Assembly: GCA_001544655.2 (NCBI GenBank)
Contig: FCOD02000001.1
Span: forward strand, 310,001 to 374,000
Direction of reading: 5' to 3'
DNA length: 64,000 nucleotides
DNA from: Caballeronia turbans
GTDB lineage: Bacteria > Pseudomonadota > Gammaproteobacteria > Burkholderiales > Burkholderiaceae
Shown in pieces: positions 8,481-15,953 of this stretch (position 1 is its first letter; every line of letters starts with the position of its first letter). Made by a program: the position numbers and the translations under genes. The notes below the pieces were generated by a model that did no database searches, was not told the origin of the DNA, and saw only the letters and a program-made list of their open reading frames with translations.

Positions 8481-9653
8481 TTAAACGACATTCTTTTCGA
8501 TGATCGGCCGCCCTTCGAGTACGCGCGTCCAGTCGAGCGGCGATAAATCGATCGTCTCGTAGCGTCCGCGCAAAATCAGCTCGCTCACGCCGCGTCCCGT
8601 CGCCGGGCCTTGCTGCAGGCCGTGTCCGCTGAATCCGTTCGCGAAAATGCAGTTCTCCAGATCCGGATGACTGCCGATGATCGCGTTCTGGTCGAGCACG
8701 TTGTATTCGTAATAGCCGGACCAGCAGCGTTCCACACGCAGCGCCTCGAACGCCGGCACGCGATGCGCGAGCGTCGGCCAGATTACGTCGTCGAAGAGCG
8801 CGTGATCGACTTCGTCGAGCGGCAGGTCGTCAGGATCGTTGTCCGCCGAGGGCGACGTGCCGCAGATATACGTGCGCCCTTCCGGACGGAAATAGACGCC
8901 GGTCGGATCGATCAGCAAAGGCGCGCGTTCGAGCTTCGCCGGCGACGACACGTTGAAAATGCTGCGCCGGCGTGCATACACCGGAATGTCGATGCCGAGC
9001 ATGGCCGCGATCCCGCGCGACCACGCGCCCGCCGCGTTCACGACGACATCGCACGCATAGGTTTCGCCGTTGGCCGCACGCACGGTCGTCGCGCGCCGTC
9101 CTTCACGCCCGATGCCGACGACTTCCGTCGTCACATAACGCGCGCCGAGCGATTGCGCCTTGCGCCGCAGCGCCTGCACGAGACCGTAGCCGTCGAACCA
9201 GCCTTCGCCGCTTTCGCCGAACGTGCCCGCGGCGAGGTCGTCCGTATTGAGCCAGGCAAAGCGCGCGCGCAGCTGCGCGGAATCCAGGAGGCTGATGTCC
9301 GCGCCCAGTTCGCGTTGCAGCGCGTGATTCTCGCGCAGCGTCGCTTCGCCCGGCGCCGTCGCGAGGAAGAGATAGCCGCCTTCGTGCAGATCGATGGACG
9401 GACGCTCGCCGTTCACTTCGAGCCGCTCGCCGATCGAGCGCAGGAACTCGATGCCGAAGAGCGACATGCGCACGGAGAGCGGCGTCGAGAACTGCTGCCG
9501 GATCGACGCCGCCGAGAGCGCCGACGACGAGCGCGCGTAAGTCGGATCACGTTCGATCACCGTGACCTGCACCGTCGGGTCCGATGCGCGCAGGAAATAC
9601 GCGACCGAGCTGCCGATCACACCGCCGCCTACGATGACAACGCTCGAACTCAC
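8481..9653 (-). CDS. FAD-dependent oxidoreductase, DAO family (AmaA-like candidate)
   Basis: A 390-residue D-amino-acid-oxidase-superfamily flavoprotein. The FAD-binding GGGVIGSS motif starts at residue 9 and the C-terminal FAD contact reads NGFSGHGLQQGPATGRGVSE. Such enzymes oxidise amines or imino acids (sarcosine, glycine, pipecolate). It begins with GTG 7 bp after the stop of an aldehyde dehydrogenase of the piperideine-6-carboxylate / aminoadipate-semialdehyde type. In pseudomonads that pair (amaA, amaB) oxidises L-pipecolate to 2-aminoadipate in lysine catabolism. The pairing makes this function likely, but it is an inference; other cyclic amine substrates are possible. Confidence 0.8.
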   Translation of the reverse strand: MSSSVVIVGGGVIGSSVAYFLRASDPTVQVTVIERDPTYARSSSALSAASIRQQFSTPLSVRMSLFGIEFLRSIGERLEVNGERPSIDLHEGGYLFLATAPGEATLRENHALQRELGADISLLDSAQLRARFAWLNTDDLAAGTFGESGEGWFDGYGLVQALRRKAQSLGARYVTTEVVGIGREGRRATTVRAANGETYACDVVVNAAGAWSRGIAAMLGIDIPVYARRRSIFNVSSPAKLERAPLLIDPTGVYFRPEGRTYICGTSPSADNDPDDLPLDEVDHALFDDVIWPTLAHRVPAFEALRVERCWSGYYEYNVLDQNAIIGSHPDLENCIFANGFSGHGLQQGPATGRGVSELILRGRYETIDLSPLDWTRVLEGRPIIEKNVV

Positions 9654-9660
9654 ATCGCCC

Positions 9661-11160
9661 TCAGCTCAGATTGAAGTCGATGCCCTGCGCGAGCGGCAAT
9701 TCCGACGAGTAGTTGATCGTGTTGGTCGCGCGGCGCATGTAGGCCTTCCACGCATCCGAGCCCGATTCGCGGCCGCCGCCGGTTTCCTTCTCGCCGCCGA
9801 ATGCGCCGCCGATCTCCGCGCCGCTCGGCCCGATGTTCACGTTGGCGATGCCGCAGTCGCTGCCCGATGCGCACAGGAAGCGCTCGGCTTCGCGCAGGTC
9901 CGTCGTGAACGCACACGACGACAGGCCGTGCGCGGCGGCGTTGTTCGCGGCGATGGCTTCATCGAAGTCGGCATAGCGCATCACGTAGAGGATCGGCGCG
10001 AAGGTTTCCTTCAGCACGACGTCGGTTTGCGAAGGCATTTCGACGAGCGCCGGGCGCACGTAGTAGCCGTTTTCGTGGCCCGTCACGGCGACGCGCTCGC
10101 CCCCGAACACCTTGCCGCCCTCGCCCTTCGCCTGCTCGAGCGCGTCCTGCATGCGCGCAAATGCCTGTACGTCGATGAGCGGTCCCATGAGCACGCCCTG
10201 CTCGAGCGGATTGCCGACGGGCACCTTCGCGTAGAGATCCTTCAGGCGCGCGACGGTGTCGTCGTAGATGCTTTCATGCACGAAGAGACGCCGCAGCGAC
10301 GTGCAGCGCTGCCCCGCCGTGCCGACCGCAGAGAACAGGATGCCGCGCAGCGCGAGATCGCGATTGGCGGTCTGCGAGACGATGCCCGCGTTGTTGCCGC
10401 CCAGTTCGAGAATCGAGCGGCCGAAGCGCTCCGCCACCGCGACGCCGACCTTGCGGCCCATTTCGGTGCTGCCCGTGGCGCTGACGATATCGGCGCGCTT
10501 GTCCGCGACGAGCGCCGCGCCGACATCGCGTCCGCCGATGATCACCGACGCAAGGCCCTCTGGCGCGGAGCCGAATTCTTCGATGGCGTCGCGCAGAATG
10601 CGATCGACGGCGAGCGCGGTGAGCGGCGTTTTCTCCGACGGCTTCCACACGACCGAATTGCCGCACACGAGCGCGAGCGCGGCGTTCCACGACCACACCG
10701 CGACCGGAAAGTTGAACGCCGAGATGATCGTGCACACGCCGAACGGGTGCCACGTCTCCGCCATGCGATGGCCGGGGCGCTCCGACGCGATCGTCAGCCC
10801 GTACAACTGGCGCGAGAGACCGACGGCGAAATCGCAGATGTCGATCATCTCCTGCACTTCGCCGAGGCCTTCCTGGAGAATCTTGCCCGCTTCGAGCGAC
10901 ACGAGGCGGCCGAGCGCCTCCTTTTTCTCGCGCAGGCGATTTCCGAGCAAACGCACGAGTTCGCCGCGTCGCGGTGCGGGCACATTGCGCCATGCGGCGA
11001 ACGCGGTGCGCGCGGCGCCGAGGGCGGCGTCCACGTCGGCGGTGGTGTTCTGCTTCACCCGGCCGATGACTCCGCCCGTGATCGGTGAAGTGACGGCGAT
11101 GTCGCCATCGGTCACGAGGCTCGCGATGCCGAGGTCGGAAAGAATCGATTGTGTGTTCAC
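9661..11160 (-). CDS. amaB: Aldehyde dehydrogenase, AmaB / L-aminoadipate-semialdehyde type
   Basis: A 499-residue NAD-dependent aldehyde dehydrogenase with catalytic Glu252 (LELGGNNAG) and Cys286 (GTAGQRCTS). The WHPFGVCTIISAFNFPVAVW stretch and LELGGNN are typical of the ALDH7 branch (aminoadipate semialdehyde / piperideine-6-carboxylate dehydrogenase). The frame extends upstream to 11271, but GTG at 11160 with AAGGACATCACC before it matches the family N-terminus. It heads an operon with the FAD oxidoreductase and faces an XRE-cupin regulator. The symbol rests on family resemblance and context. Confidence 0.85.
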   Translation of the reverse strand: MNTQSILSDLGIASLVTDGDIAVTSPITGGVIGRVKQNTTADVDAALGAARTAFAAWRNVPAPRRGELVRLLGNRLREKKEALGRLVSLEAGKILQEGLGEVQEMIDICDFAVGLSRQLYGLTIASERPGHRMAETWHPFGVCTIISAFNFPVAVWSWNAALALVCGNSVVWKPSEKTPLTALAVDRILRDAIEEFGSAPEGLASVIIGGRDVGAALVADKRADIVSATGSTEMGRKVGVAVAERFGRSILELGGNNAGIVSQTANRDLALRGILFSAVGTAGQRCTSLRRLFVHESIYDDTVARLKDLYAKVPVGNPLEQGVLMGPLIDVQAFARMQDALEQAKGEGGKVFGGERVAVTGHENGYYVRPALVEMPSQTDVVLKETFAPILYVMRYADFDEAIAANNAAAHGLSSCAFTTDLREAERFLCASGSDCGIANVNIGPSGAEIGGAFGGEKETGGGRESGSDAWKAYMRRATNTINYSSELPLAQGIDFNLS

Positions 11161-11198
11161 GGTGATGTCCTTTTGACGCGGGTCCGTTCTTCTGGCGG

Positions 11199-11218
11199 AA
11201 GTTTCTGATAAGAAACTT
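11199..11218. promoter_or_regulatory. 20-bp palindromic operator before amaB
   Basis: AAGTTTCT-GATA-AGAAACTT is a perfect dyad with 8-bp arms. It lies 38 bp before the amaB start and just downstream of the predicted promoter (transcription start near 11226), the classical position for a repressor. The divergent XRE-cupin protein is the obvious candidate ligand. Confidence 0.65.
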
Positions 11219-11232
11219 TCGTAAGTCCGGCA

Positions 11233-11261
11233 ACTATACGCGCTGCCGTCGCCGCTCACAA
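11233..11261 (-). promoter_or_regulatory. Sigma70-type promoter of the amaB operon
   Basis: On the minus strand TTGTGA (11261-11256), a 17-bp spacer and TATAGT (11238-11233) form a good promoter. A second dyad, GGACAA-N8-TTGTCC at 11266-11285, flanks the -35 on its upstream side and may be an additional regulator site. Confidence 0.6.
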
Positions 11262-11397
11262 CAACGGACAATATTGGGGTTGTCCCTCATGCGCAGCCCC
11301 TTTTGCGACGGTAGATTCGGCTTGTTTCGCAACGTCGCGAGGTTACGCGGTCCGCGCTTGCCCGATGTTATGATCGGAAACAAAACAGCTCCTCCTT

Positions 11398-12036
11398 ATG
11401 CCCAGTCTCAGTCTAAAAAATTCGCCCGAACAGTCCGCTTCCGATCTGGGACACCGGGTAAGGCGCGCGCGGCTCGCGCATGATCTGACGCTCGAAACCG
11501 CGAGCCGGCTGTGTGGCGTGTCGCGCTCGGCGCTGTCGAAGATCGAAAACGGGTTGATGTCGCCCACTTTCGACGTGCTGCAGAAAATCGTGCGCGGCCT
11601 GCAGATCGATCTCGCCGAACTGTTCGGCACGGCGCCGGCGCTGAATGCAAGCGGCCGGCGAGCGCTCACGCGCCGCAACGAAGGTCAGCGCCACGCGTAT
11701 CGAGGCTATCAAATGGAATTGCTCGCAACCGAGCTCGCGCACAAGGCGATGCTGCCGTTCCGCATCCGCATCTCCGCACACACGCTCGATGCGTTCGACG
11801 ACTGGGGCCGTCACGAAGGCGAAGAGTTTCTCTACGTCATAAGCGGCAGCGTGTGCCTCTACTCCGAACTCTACGCGCCGACACATCTGAATGCCGGCGA
11901 CAGCATCTATTTCGACAGTCGCACCGGCCACGCGGCCATTTCGACGAGCGAGGAAGACGCCGAGGTGCTGTGGATGGCGACGGGCGGCGGCGTGCCGGCA
12001 TCCTCCGCCGCCCCCGATGCAGTGGGCGCCGGCTAG
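11398..12036 (+). CDS. XRE-cupin transcriptional regulator
   Basis: A 212-residue regulator: an N-terminal lambda-repressor-type helix-turn-helix (about residues 15-70, LCGVSRSALSKIENGLMSPT) and a C-terminal cupin (about 120-190) with GEEFLYVISGSV. Members repress amino-acid, amine or polyamine catabolism genes and release DNA when the cupin binds substrate. It is transcribed away from amaB with a 237-bp shared control region. No Shine-Dalgarno is visible before ATG 11398; a TATGAT -10-like hexamer lies at 11369-11374. It converges with the P450 gene, 5 bp apart. Confidence 0.85.
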   Translation: MPSLSLKNSPEQSASDLGHRVRRARLAHDLTLETASRLCGVSRSALSKIENGLMSPTFDVLQKIVRGLQIDLAELFGTAPALNASGRRALTRRNEGQRHAYRGYQMELLATELAHKAMLPFRIRISAHTLDAFDDWGRHEGEEFLYVISGSVCLYSELYAPTHLNAGDSIYFDSRTGHAAISTSEEDAEVLWMATGGGVPASSAAPDAVGAG

Positions 12037-12041
12037 CGCCG

Positions 12042-13511
12042 CTAACGCAAAGTGAGACGCATCGGCATTTCGCTCGGGACCACGGTAAATGTGCAGACTT
12101 CCCGGATATCGGCGGGATTCGTGGCGAGTTGCGCGGTGAAGTTCGCCGTGAGCATGGACACGACGAGGCGCATCTCTACCGCCGCCAGATGCCGCCCCGG
12201 GCACACGCGCGGCCCCGCGCCGAATTGCAGGTAGGCGCGCGGTTCGTGCGCACCGCGCTCCGACGCCGCGTCTTCATGCCGATGATCATGCAGCCATCGG
12301 TCGGGGTCGTAGCGTTCGGGATCGGCGTAATTGTCCGGGTCCATCATCGCGGGCCGGTGAAGCATGAACATCTTCGTTCCGGCGGCGAGGCGCACGCCCT
12401 GAAGCCGCACTTCCTCGAGGGGCTCGAGCGACATATACGGCGCAACCGGATGCAGGCGGCTTGCTTCCGTGCACACCGCTTCGCACAGGTCGAGTTCGCG
12501 CATCGCGCCATAGCTCGGACACACGGCCGAGCCGCCGAGCACCTGCCGCGCCTGTGCGGCGACGCGCGCCTGCAACGCGTCGTCGGTGCCGAGAAAGAAG
12601 AGCGCCCACGCGATCGACGTCGCGGTCGTTTCCTCGCCCGCGACGAGCATCGTCAGCACGTTGGCGGCGACTTCGTCGTCGGTGATGCCGGAGCCGGGCG
12701 CATCGCGCAGGGTGAGCATCGCTTCGAGCAGATTGCGCGGCGCACGGGCTGTCTCTTCGAGCGGCGTCTCGCACGCTTCGACCGCCGCCTCCTCGCGCAT
12801 CCGGGCGCGTGCCCTCGACATCAACTCGCGGATATGACGATGCACGTCGATCATTGCTTCATCGAACTTGCGGTCGCGCGGAAACTTCACGTAGTGCCAG
12901 TAGGCGAAGGGGGCGTTCACGCGCGTCATCAGCATCGGCAATAGCAGCGCCAGTTGCTCCTGGATCAGCACTCGCTCGTTTTCCAGCGTATTCGGATCTT
13001 CGCCGAACGCGAGCGCGCTCGTCACATCGACGGTGAAGCGCTTAAGATCATCGGTCATGTCGACCACGCGCCCCGCCCGCGCCGCGGCTTCCCAGCGCCG
13101 CCGCAGCCGCTCGGTGATCGCGGCGAGCGTGGGGTAGAACGCCTTGATGTGGGGAATCGACAGCGCCTGCATCACGAGGCGGCGCTGCGGCTCCCAGGCC
13201 GCGCCCTCGATCGAGAAGAGCCCGTTGCAGCCGAACTCTTTCAGGATATTTTCGATGGGCGCATAGCGGCGGTAACGATGCGGCCGCTCGCGCATCACGG
13301 CGTGGGAAAGCTCGATGTCGTTCCACACGGTGACGGGCGTCGTGCCCAGGCGGAACACGTAGGGCGTGCCGAGTTCGGCGGCCCAGCGCTCCAGCGTCAG
13401 ATGGTGCGTGGCGGGCGGCAATTGATGCAGGTTGCCCAATAGCGGCAGGCCGCGCGGCGACGGCAAATCATCGATTTCGCGCAGGGATGTGCCGACGGAT
13501 GCTGCGTTCAT
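12042..13511 (-). CDS. Cytochrome P450
   Basis: A 489-residue haem monooxygenase. The I-helix oxygen-binding motif AGEETTATS is at 291-299, the K-helix ExxR is E349-R352 (EASR), and the haem-ligand loop FGAGPRVCPGR has Cys437. There is no fused reductase or ferredoxin domain and no ferredoxin or ferredoxin reductase gene nearby, so electrons must come from elsewhere. No membrane anchor is evident. It follows the IclR gene by 63 bp on the same strand, so it may belong to the same catabolic cluster, hydroxylating a hydrophobic or ring substrate. The length (longer than class I soluble forms) suggests a CYP4/CYP110-like group; substrate unknown. Confidence 0.9.
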   Translation of the reverse strand: MNAASVGTSLREIDDLPSPRGLPLLGNLHQLPPATHHLTLERWAAELGTPYVFRLGTTPVTVWNDIELSHAVMRERPHRYRRYAPIENILKEFGCNGLFSIEGAAWEPQRRLVMQALSIPHIKAFYPTLAAITERLRRRWEAAARAGRVVDMTDDLKRFTVDVTSALAFGEDPNTLENERVLIQEQLALLLPMLMTRVNAPFAYWHYVKFPRDRKFDEAMIDVHRHIRELMSRARARMREEAAVEACETPLEETARAPRNLLEAMLTLRDAPGSGITDDEVAANVLTMLVAGEETTATSIAWALFFLGTDDALQARVAAQARQVLGGSAVCPSYGAMRELDLCEAVCTEASRLHPVAPYMSLEPLEEVRLQGVRLAAGTKMFMLHRPAMMDPDNYADPERYDPDRWLHDHRHEDAASERGAHEPRAYLQFGAGPRVCPGRHLAAVEMRLVVSMLTANFTAQLATNPADIREVCTFTVVPSEMPMRLTLR

Positions 13512-13574
13512 GATCGGCCTCGCGAGGGCTTGATCTGTGCAGGATAGTGCAGGATCGGGACGTCCGGCGCGTCT

Positions 13575-14432
13575 TTAAACAGCCTTCGTTTTCTTCGCTT
13601 TTCCCGCCGCCTTCGCGACCGCCCCCGCCGCTTCCTCCGTCCTCACCACCGGCCGCTTGAAATATGGCGAGCTCAACGTCGCAGCGCCCATGTCCGATGC
13701 CGCTTCGAGCAGCGCGGGCGCAAGTTCCTTCAGACGCGCGTCGGGCAACCGGCTGGTCGGGCCGGCGAGACTCACGACGCCCACGACAACACCCGTCACC
13801 GGATGATGGATCGGCGCGGCCATCGACGTCATGCCGGCCTCGTAGGTCTCGCTCGCGATCCCATAGCCGCGTTTGCGCGCCGCCTGCAATTCAGCGAGAA
13901 ATTGCTGGATCGTCTTCGGCGCCTTCGGACCGCCCGAGCCCGGCTTGCCCAGGCCGCCCTGCTTCGACACGAGCTCGAGCGCTTCCTCGTCCGTGAGCGA
14001 CGACAGCCACGCCTGTCCGCTCGCCGTGCAATGCAAGGGCGGCTGGCTGCCCATGTCGGGGTCGTAGCGCAGGCCGGATTTCGCGCCCTGCGCCTTGCCG
14101 ACGAACGTGATGTGATCGTCTTCGACCACGCCCAGCCGTGCCAGCTCGCCCGATTGCGCCGCGAGCCGGTCGAGCACCGGTTGCGACACATCGAGCACGC
14201 CGCCCGTCGAGAGATAGATGAGCGCAAGCGATACGAGCTTCAGCGCGAGCATGTACTCGCCGTGATCCTCGTCCTGCCGGACATAGCCTTCGTCGATCAG
14301 CATCGCGAGCAGCCGGTGCGTGCCGCTGCGCGGAATGTTGAGCGTATCGGCGATGGCGGCGAGCTGCATCCGCCCGCCGTTTTTCGCCAGCAGCTCGATG
14401 ATGGACAACGCCCGCTCCAGATTTCCTGCCAT
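13575..14432 (-). CDS. IclR family transcriptional regulator
   Basis: A 285-residue regulator with a winged helix-turn-helix (about residues 3-65, AAIADTLNIPRSGTHRLLAML) and a GAF-like effector domain (about 80-250). Unusually, it carries a C-terminal tail rich in Ala and Lys (AAGAVAKAAGKAKKTKAV). Proteins of this family bind small aromatic or organic acids. A dyad of IclR-type half sites lies 43 bp upstream, and 15-bp IclR-type palindromes lie before the divergent pathway genes at 19563 and 22469. It is therefore the likely pathway regulator of the 12-23 kb cluster. Confidence 0.9.
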   Translation of the reverse strand: MAGNLERALSIIELLAKNGGRMQLAAIADTLNIPRSGTHRLLAMLIDEGYVRQDEDHGEYMLALKLVSLALIYLSTGGVLDVSQPVLDRLAAQSGELARLGVVEDDHITFVGKAQGAKSGLRYDPDMGSQPPLHCTASGQAWLSSLTDEEALELVSKQGGLGKPGSGGPKAPKTIQQFLAELQAARKRGYGIASETYEAGMTSMAAPIHHPVTGVVVGVVSLAGPTSRLPDARLKELAPALLEAASDMGAATLSSPYFKRPVVRTEEAAGAVAKAAGKAKKTKAV

Positions 14433-14475
14433 CTTTCAGTCTCTCGAAGTTCCGATGCGGCATGAGTAGAACACG

Positions 14476-14490
14476 ATTCCACGTCGGAAT
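14476..14490. promoter_or_regulatory. Possible IclR autoregulatory site
   Basis: ATTCC-ACGTC-GGAAT is a perfect inverted repeat 43 bp before the IclR start codon. The half sites match those of the palindromes at 19563 and 22469 but face outward with a 5-bp spacer, so binding by the same protein is only possible, not certain. Confidence 0.35.
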
Positions 14491-14504
14491 TCAACCGGCG
14501 CGGG

Positions 14505-15329
14505 TCAATGTTCGGCGTAGGCCGCCTCCAGCACCGCGAGCGTCGCCTCGCGCAGGCGCCTCGCGCGAGTGAGCGCGTTTGCGGTCTTCGCCCATTCGTT
14601 CATCGGCACTTCGATCGACAGCGGCAAGCCATCCGGCAATGCGCGCAGGATGCCCGCGAGATCGATTCCGCCCTCGCCCGGAATCATGCGCTCGGCACGC
14701 GCCTGATATAGCAGCGTGTCGAGGTCGGCCGGACGCTCGGCGGGGGCATCGCAGAACTGCACGTAGCCGAACCATTCGCGCGGCAGTTCGCGCAGCGCGT
14801 GCGTCGACGATCCCGCGCGGTCGAAATGAATCGGATCGACGATCAGGCCCGTGTTCGCGCGCCCGGCCGCCTTCACGATGCGCGCACCTTGCACGATGTC
14901 CTTCGCGTCGGTCCACGGCATCGGTTCGAGCGACGGCGACAAGCCGTACGGCTTCGCGAGATCGCAGAGCGACGCGAGCCGCTCGGCGGTGCGCGCCTCG
15001 TCGGGATCGTTGCCCGCGACGAGCACGTAGCGCGCTCCCAGTGTCGCCGCGGTTTCGAGCATCGGCTCGTAATCGGCGACGTTGGTGTCGGGCTTGAGGC
15101 GCAGGATTTCAGCATCGAGCACGCCGATTCCGGTGTCCTTCAAAGCCGCGAGCGTTTCGCGCCTCAAGGGCGTCGCGCCGACGATCTCGTGGCGCACCTC
15201 GGTATCGGTCGCGGGCACGAGCCGCAGGCCGACGAAATCGTAGCCCGCACGCGCCGCGCACTCGACCATCTGCGGCGGCGTCAATTCGAGGACCGTCAGC
15301 GCGGACAGGGACAGCTTGCGTCGTGACAT
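14505..15329 (-). CDS. TIM-barrel sugar phosphate isomerase/epimerase-type enzyme
   Basis: A 274-residue AP-endonuclease-2 / xylose-isomerase-like TIM barrel. Likely metal ligands are visible in order: Glu of SLEPMPW, Asp and His of VDPIHFDR, a QFCDAP loop and Glu of SIEVPMNEW. The family includes sugar isomerases, inosose dehydratases and 3-dehydroshikimate dehydratases, and the length fits the last group. It starts 12 bp after the NIPSNAP stop with GGAG in front, in the operon with two ring-oxidising flavoproteins. A dehydratase or isomerase step on a polyhydroxy ring acid is plausible but unproven. Confidence 0.8.
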   Translation of the reverse strand: MSRRKLSLSALTVLELTPPQMVECAARAGYDFVGLRLVPATDTEVRHEIVGATPLRRETLAALKDTGIGVLDAEILRLKPDTNVADYEPMLETAATLGARYVLVAGNDPDEARTAERLASLCDLAKPYGLSPSLEPMPWTDAKDIVQGARIVKAAGRANTGLIVDPIHFDRAGSSTHALRELPREWFGYVQFCDAPAERPADLDTLLYQARAERMIPGEGGIDLAGILRALPDGLPLSIEVPMNEWAKTANALTRARRLREATLAVLEAAYAEH

Positions 15330-15341
15330 CGATGTCTCCGG

Positions 15342-15953
15342 TTAGCGCAACGGCGAGAACGGCGCGGGCATGTAGATGGTCGACTCCATCGTCGTCAGAT
15401 GGGCCGGCCCGCCCTTCGGCGGCCAGATGCCGTCCTTCACGGCTTCGGCGCGAATGCGCGAACGCTCGTCGACACTCTTGTACGGCCAGATGTTGAGAAA
15501 GCGCGGCACGGCGCCGTCGAGCGCGTACATCGCGCCGATGAGCGGCGAGCGCGTGGTGCGCTCCGGCACGGCGCTCTTCCAGGCATCGATCGTATGTTGC
15601 AGGCTCGCGAGCTTCGTGCCGTACACGCGCATCTCGTAGATGCCGCCGTGCACGGCCGGCTCGATCGGCGGCAGAAACGGAAAGAGCGCGTAGCTGTTCA
15701 CCTCGACATCGGTGATGAATTCGCCGCAGCCGAACGGATTGCCTTCGAGCAGCAGGCGCTGTCGCGACCCGATCAACGCCGCTTCCGACTCGAAGCCGCG
15801 CAGGACCATGACCTTGCCCAGCGCCCCGATGTCCGAATACCAGCAGCCGAGCAGCGTCGAGCCGGGCGCGTTGCCGCTGTTTTTGATGTTCTCGAAGACC
15901 TGCGCGTTCGCGCCGATCTTAACCGTCAACGTGACTGTGTCGTACAGAGTCAT
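15342..15953 (-). CDS. NIPSNAP family protein
   Basis: A 203-residue protein with two ferredoxin-like alpha/beta repeats of the NIPSNAP/Dabb type. Each half carries the IYEMRVYGTK / QVFENIKNSG style of strand-helix and the second reads FLNIWPYKSVDERSRIR. NIPSNAP proteins often accompany aromatic or alicyclic catabolic enzymes; their biochemical role is poorly known (small-molecule binding or isomerase/oxygenase-like). The start overlaps the stop of the upstream flavoprotein by ATGA, so it is translationally coupled and most likely part of the pathway. Confidence 0.8.
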   Translation of the reverse strand: MTLYDTVTLTVKIGANAQVFENIKNSGNAPGSTLLGCWYSDIGALGKVMVLRGFESEAALIGSRQRLLLEGNPFGCGEFITDVEVNSYALFPFLPPIEPAVHGGIYEMRVYGTKLASLQHTIDAWKSAVPERTTRSPLIGAMYALDGAVPRFLNIWPYKSVDERSRIRAEAVKDGIWPPKGGPAHLTTMESTIYMPAPFSPLR

